From positions 83,265,676-83,329,675 of the forward strand of contig CM056728.1 in the NCBI GenBank assembly GCA_029844215.1: a stretch of 64,000 nucleotides of DNA, given 5' to 3'. The notes under the pieces were generated by a model. It ran no database searches, was not told the origin of the DNA, and saw nothing but the letters and a program-made list of their open reading frames with translations. Within the stretch, counting starts at the first letter, position 1; every line of letters begins with the position of its first letter. The stretch comes from Przewalskia tangutica (taxonomy: Eukaryota; Streptophyta; Magnoliopsida; Solanales; Solanaceae). Below are positions 59,399 to 64,000 of this stretch, piece after piece. Position numbers and translations under genes: made by a program.

Positions 59399-60168
59399 GA
59401 CAGGCCCCGCCATACCCTCGAATGTAAGTACCACAACGACAGGACTATACCCAAGATAAGCTCTCCGAGAAACGGAGCTTATCAAACGCGAAATGATCCT
59501 ATGAGCGAGGATCAACAATCAGCGTACTTACCTCAAGATGAACGCAGCCCCAATGAGGTCAAGATAATAGGTACCAAGCATGTGAAATCAGAAATATCAG
59601 TAAATGAATTCATAAGAGTCTATAGAAAGCATGATACATGTATTATAACCAAACTACATTCCACAATATATAAACAAATATGTCAAGTCGTGACTCACGC
59701 CAAAGTCATCACTCAAATATAACTACGTGGTCTCACGCCCACAACATCAATCATGCCCGTGGAATACCTTCCTCACTATCTAGCCTATGATATAATAACA
59801 CCAAGTAGTACACATGAACACTGTGTCCCACCAGGTCATAAAACCGTGACGGCAAGTACTAAGGCATAGCTACCAGATCCAACCCTCCTCGCGATCATCA
59901 ACCGACCGGGCAAGTACAAAGCTTACCGTAACCTACCATACCAACAATACTAAATAACTGTATCACGAAGCCGACACGCGGCAAGTGCGATAGCCTCTAC
60001 CGTGATCCTCCCGCCACGTAGGCCGACGCGGCAAGTAAGCTAACCACCGATCACAACCAGAAGTCACAAACTTCGCCCAAACACCGACCGCTGAAGCCGA
60101 CACGGCTGGCGAAGTAGAGAAGCCTCTACCGTGATCCTCTCGCGCCACGTAGGCCGACGGGCAGACCA
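59399..60168 (-). mobile_element. LTR fragment F, part 2 (B-type)
   Basis: It resumes at GACAGGCCCCGCCATACC. It is the reverse complement of B LTR sequence upstream of 46680, including part of the B minisatellite (GATAGCCTCTACC, 59990-60170). It stops inside the minisatellite at GGGCAGACCA, where LTR G begins. Some 2.9 kb of the LTR and all internal sequence are missing from the window. Confidence 0.87.
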
Positions 60169-60779
60169 TGTCACGACCCGATCCCGGCCCTGATCGGTGC
60201 CTTACCCGGCACCCAAGTAGATATACATCGAAAATCAAATGGAATATAAAAACAAGACATGAGATAAAAGAGTAAAATGAAAACACTTATCTAAGAAAAG
60301 TTGTCTTCTGCATGTATATACATATCAAGTCCGATAGCTTACATCCCAAAATTTACAACAGACTCTGCACCTCTACAAGAAACAACTACGGCGGATAGTA
60401 TTCCTCGCCATACCCTCGAATGTACATAAAGCTACAATGACAGAGATCATACCTAAAAGATAAGCCTCCGAGAAACTGGGCTTTCCCAAAAGCGTAAACG
60501 TGATCCTAGGAGCGGGACCAAACAACGAGGCTCTCTACTCGCGGAATGAACGCAGCCTCAAGCGAGGTCAAGACAACAGTACCAAGTATGTGAAATCAGA
60601 AAGCATCGAATAAAATCAAAGCATTTTAAAACCACTTACAAATACAAACTAATTCAACCGCATATATACACAAAGATAAACAAGAGCAAAATAGATATAA
60701 CGAATCGTCTTTTTCTAGGCCGCTTAACGATCGGGGCAGCGCCAATCGCCCATAAGATCATTATGCGAGCCTAATCTCG

Positions 60780-60985
60780 AACTCCCCACCGCATGTAATT
60801 CACCCAGTCCGCACGAGGTATTCTCGATCGGGGTAGCTAACCTCTGCATCAACCTCGACTCCCAACCGCATAGTCACCGGACCGCATGAGGTATTCTCGA
60901 CGCCGCGAACACACCCGAGTGATCATCCCGAGCTCGCCGCCCGCATAGGTCACATAGACCAAAGATGAGGTATTCTCGCACGGTG
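60780..60985 (-). repeat. Minisatellite in LTR G
   Basis: Three GAGGTATT-marked units of the A/D type. Confidence 0.77.
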
Positions 60986-62152
60986 GCTAACCTCGCCAGA
61001 ATCAAGTTAGGGAGTAAGTGATATAATATCAAGACAACAATCGCTTATCGCTTAAACAACATAAGCACAACAAGGAAACCCCTTTACACAAACGCCACAA
61101 GACACTAACACACGTGAGCATCATAATATGTCTACTTATCATACCAACTTACCACACCTTCGTAATCATTTATAAGGCTTTTATAAACAAATAAGTAAAC
61201 CGCTTCCTCTTATCTTTCTCAAGTCGTTATACTCAACTTCCCATAAAGCTAGTATAACACTTTTTTTGAAAACCAAGTATTACTTTTCTTTCAAAATGAT
61301 TCATAACTCTTTTGAAATACTTCAAGATTCTTATTATTTAAAACTCAAGTCAAAGACATCAAAGTAAAACCAAATTTAGTTAACACACGACGCTTCACCG
61401 CATTCATATATTTCAAAAATATCATGCTCAAGAGGATAGGAAGAATCACATACCTCCTCGCTCAATCCACCCGCCAAGTCGAATATGTCGCTACAGAGTA
61501 TCAACCTATAATAGTCAACACGCCTATCAACGCTCTAGACTACTTCGTAGAATATTCTGCTGCATAAGTTCTTTATTCTGACGGAAAATCAAGACTTCCT
61601 CACCCGTAAAACTACACAAGTCATCAGAATACAACCCAATGTAAGTACAATTCACTCTTTTATACCATCCTTCTATATATCTTATACTTTAATTCTAAAC
61701 TACTACAATATGTAATCTCCAATTACAATAAGGACAAAGATTACACTGAGCAAGCCCCAAAATTATCCAAGATTATAAGTCGATCCTCGAGCAACGCTTA
61801 GCTCCTATTCGCACTCTCCAATCCGCTCAAGAAACCCTTAGAAGTTTCTAAACAACTTCTACTTAATACTTCAACCAACTATGAAGATTTCCTGGTTTCA
61901 TCAGGACTAAAGGAAATAAAGTAGTATTTTCGGGCTCTTAGTATAGAGGTAACTTTGGAATACTACAAGGGATTTTAGGCTAAGGTATTTGGGATAGTAA
62001 CAATACTTGAAGAAATTTTTCTACCAAGCGTGTGGGGTGTTTCTGACGAGACTACAACATGTGGGAGGGAGCTGACGAGCTACTACAAAGGGAAGGATTT
62101 TGAGATCTGGAAATTGTTTAATGGATGAGTTAAGTCTTGAAACTTAAGGGGG

Positions 62153-62161
62153 TATTTATAG
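62153..62161 (-). promoter_or_regulatory. TATA box, LTR G
   Basis: CTATAAATA followed by CCCCCTTAAG on the minus strand. Confidence 0.72.
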
Positions 62162-62237
62162 ACATTCAAGGGTCAAGATTCAAACATGTCTAAGGTGAAG
62201 ATTTGGTCGCTTGTGTGAGCGGAGTCTTCCAAACCAA

Positions 62238-62311
62238 GTGTCCACCACAACTTTGGGACATATGTCCACCACAACTTTGGGACATATGTCCACCACAACT
62301 TTGGAACATGT
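62238..62311 (-). repeat. 24-bp tandem repeat in U3, LTR G
   Basis: Three tandem copies of GTCCACCACAACTTTGGGAC plus ATAT (last copy GGAAC), period exactly 24, upstream of the TATA box. The repeated peptide QSCGGHMS on the minus strand is its translation and not a gene. A1 has about two partial copies, D about three. Confidence 0.88.
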
Positions 62312-62616
62312 TGCCCTCCAAAGAAAACGTCCAACCCTTCCCATTTGCCTTACAAAGACTTGACTTCTTGACTTGGCCACTTGCCCACAAATTTCGTCCA
62401 ATACGTACACCCAAGGGTGACACATGTCGCCACCTATCGTCCAAAAATATTTCATCTCTAAAAATCCGTAATGTGTTGTAATATTAAAAACGGCAAATTT
62501 CCTTCCTCTTCACAAGGTTCTAATCTTTTCGGAAGTTCACACTTTCATCCTTAACCTAATTAGTTATACAATTTCAGACGCACGCCCTCACATACATACT
62601 GAACTACGGCATAACA

Positions 62617-62651
62617 TTCTCCTCAGAAACATTCGTCCCGAATGTTCCTAC
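62617..62651 (-). other. Degraded PPT and stem-loop, element G
   Basis: Only GAGGAGAA remains of the purine tract, while ACATTCG/CGAATGT still pair at 62629-62645. Confidence 0.7.
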
Positions 62652-62744
62652 TAGATTCAATTAAATCGTAATGACATAGTTCTTCATAACTTAAATAGCC
62701 AGAATGCCACACATGGCCACAATACAACACTTAAGTACATATGA

Positions 62745-64000
62745 TAATTAAAATCAAGTAGAAAGTGAGTTACCCGAGGCGCTAGAATAAGCTTAGATAC
62801 TCGCTTCATGTCATCCTCTCGCTTCCACGCCATCTCCTCACCTGCTCGTTCGCCATAAGACTTTGACTGAAGCCACATCCTTTGTCCGCCGCCTAACTCC
62901 ACGATCGAGTATCGCTATGGACTCTCTCATACGAGCAACCCCTCCGCCACTGGACATCGCAATCGGGTGCACTCTAGATGGATCCCCGATACATCTCTCA
63001 AAGATAGAAACATGAAAATCGATGCATCGCTCCATATCGGACGGCAGATTCAACTCATAGGCAACCTTGCCTACCCTACTGACAACTGATAAGGCCCAAT
63101 GCACCTTGGGTCGAGCTTCCTTTCTTCCCAAACCTCATCGCATTCCCTTCGCGGGCGACACCTTCAGAAAACCCAATCATCAACCTCAAACCGTGATGCC
63201 GACGACGATGATCTACATACGACTGGCCGACTCGCCGCCAATAACCGCCTCGGATAAGTTTTCACCTATCCATCGCATGCCAGACAAGTCCGGCCCAACC
63301 AATCAACCTCGCCCACATCAAACCAGCCTATCGCGACCGCACTTCCTCCCATATAAGGCCTCATAAGGCGCCATCTCGATACCGAACGTAGTATTATATG
63401 CAAACTCTACTAGCAGAATAGTCCTCCCAACAACCTCAAATCAATAACACAAAGCTCGCAAGATATCCTCGTTGTCCGATAAGACGTCAGCCTCGACCGT
63501 GGCTCCGAGGATGTAATGCAAGCATCGAGGCTCACCGCATCCCTAATCCCTTCCGGAAAGACCTCCGTGAATTAGCCGAACCGGCTCCTCTGGCCTGATA
63601 TGATAGATACAAGAGACCCCATACGCCTCACGATCTCTGCTCTGATGTAAAGTCTAGCATAATCCTACCGGTGTCGCCCGACGGAAGAAAGTGGGCGGAT
63701 TTCGCCACCGGCCGACGATAACCTGCATAGAATCATGCTTCCTCCGAAGTGCGAGGTAAATCTGCAATAAAGTCCATATCATCACCTCCCACTTCCACGC
63801 CGGAATCTCTATCATCCGCAACAACCCACCAGCCTCGTGCTCCATCTGACCCGACAACTCTGGCCGAAAGCAAAAAACTCGCCACGCCCTCTTCGTGCCA
63901 TCCCACCAATACACAGACCGAGGTCGCGGTACATCTTTGTCGCACTCTACGGATGAGTAACGCCACGCTAGCGCTTTCCCTAGAACTCGCCAAGTCCCGC
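62745..64000 (-). pseudogene. Integrase with chromodomain-like tail, element G (partial)
   Basis: From the window edge inward, the minus strand shows the integrase core start (WKWEVMIW in one frame, DDMDFIADLPRT in another, about 63740-63800, holding the first catalytic Asp), VIVGRW (about 63705), a degraded SDR region near 63600, EFAYNTTFGIEMAPYEALYG and RKC (about 63340-63420), a GPY/F-like part and VGKVAYELNLPSDMER (about 63020-63130), GDPSRVHP, AILDRGVRR, DVASVKVLWR and EEMAWKREDDMKR (about 62790-62920). The tail matches the chromodomain-like end of plant chromoviruses. Several frameshifts break it. PR, RT and RH would lie right of the window. Confidence 0.87.

Larger units (their letters stand above)
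60169..62616 (-). mobile_element. LTR G (2.45-kb subfamily)
   Basis: At 2448 bp it is the same subfamily as D (shared GGCACCCAAGTAGATATACA near the 3' end). Ends are TGTTATGCCG and CGTGACA in minus orientation. It has a TATA box at 62153-62161, a perfect 24-bp repeat at 62238-62311 and a minisatellite at about 60780-60985. On its high side comes PPT-like sequence and integrase, so it is the 3' LTR of an element that continues off the right edge. Confidence 0.9.

Noticed and set aside
62180..62481. Overlapping frames on both strands with repeated QSCGGHMS or PPQLWDIC
   Set aside because: These come from the 24-bp U3 tandem repeat; a repeat whose length is a multiple of three stays open by itself.
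1..64000. A host gene, tRNA, rRNA or a dedicated defence or biosynthetic system
   Set aside because: Every stretch examined can be assigned to LTR retrotransposon LTRs, internal regions or their repeats; no non-transposon domain was recognised.

Overview
The window is repeat-rich plant nuclear DNA made almost entirely of LTR retrotransposons of the Ty3/Gypsy type. I found no intact cellular gene, tRNA, rRNA or CRISPR array. The plant assignment rests on three things: primer-binding sites complementary to initiator tRNA-Met (TGGTATCAGAGC), Gag and integrase remnants of the plant Ty3/Gypsy kind (EFDSLARYVP, PYEALYGRKC), and deep nesting of elements. A eudicot is plausible; the species cannot be named. 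The long LTRs and a chromodomain-like integrase tail suggest a Tekay/Del-like chromovirus lineage (inference).

Region 1 (1-37717, minus strand) is a head-to-tail array in which neighbouring copies share LTRs: internal-LTR-internal-LTR and so on, with six LTRs (A1-A6, about 3.1-3.3 kb each) and six internal regions, the first cut by the window edge. The period falls from about 6.5 to 6.3 kb. Each internal region (about 3.2 kb) carries a broken gag, a non-coding spacer and the 3' half of integrase. Protease, reverse transcriptase, RNase H and the integrase N-terminus are absent, so the units are non-autonomous. Shared variants suggest a two-unit higher-order repeat (A1 like A3, A2 like A4).

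Region 2 (37718-46884, plus strand) is a related element, B: a 5' LTR lacking its first ~960 bp, an internal region with gag only, and a 3' LTR. Region 3 (46885-53266, plus strand) is element C: a 5' LTR fragment, an internal region with a shortened gag, and a 3' LTR cut at its end. The junctions read as nested insertions: the A array in the 5' LTR of B, and B in the 5' LTR of C.

Region 4 (53267-64000) begins with D, a minus-strand LTR of a ~2.45 kb subfamily that cuts the 3' LTR of C. Then come a stub of D internal sequence, a B-type LTR fragment (F, minus) split by a plus-strand solo LTR (E, 56053-59393) with a perfect 5-bp target duplication ACGAC, and G, a second D-type LTR. G is followed by an internal region whose integrase retains core, GPY/F-like and chromodomain-like segments.

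All LTRs share a common plan: a TATA box about 0.5-0.6 kb from the 5' end, conserved inverted repeats, and family-specific minisatellites. Much of the frame disruption in the A array is concentrated in GC-rich, CG/CHG-rich stretches while AT-rich stretches are almost unchanged between units, so part of the apparent decay may be assembly consensus error rather than evolution.
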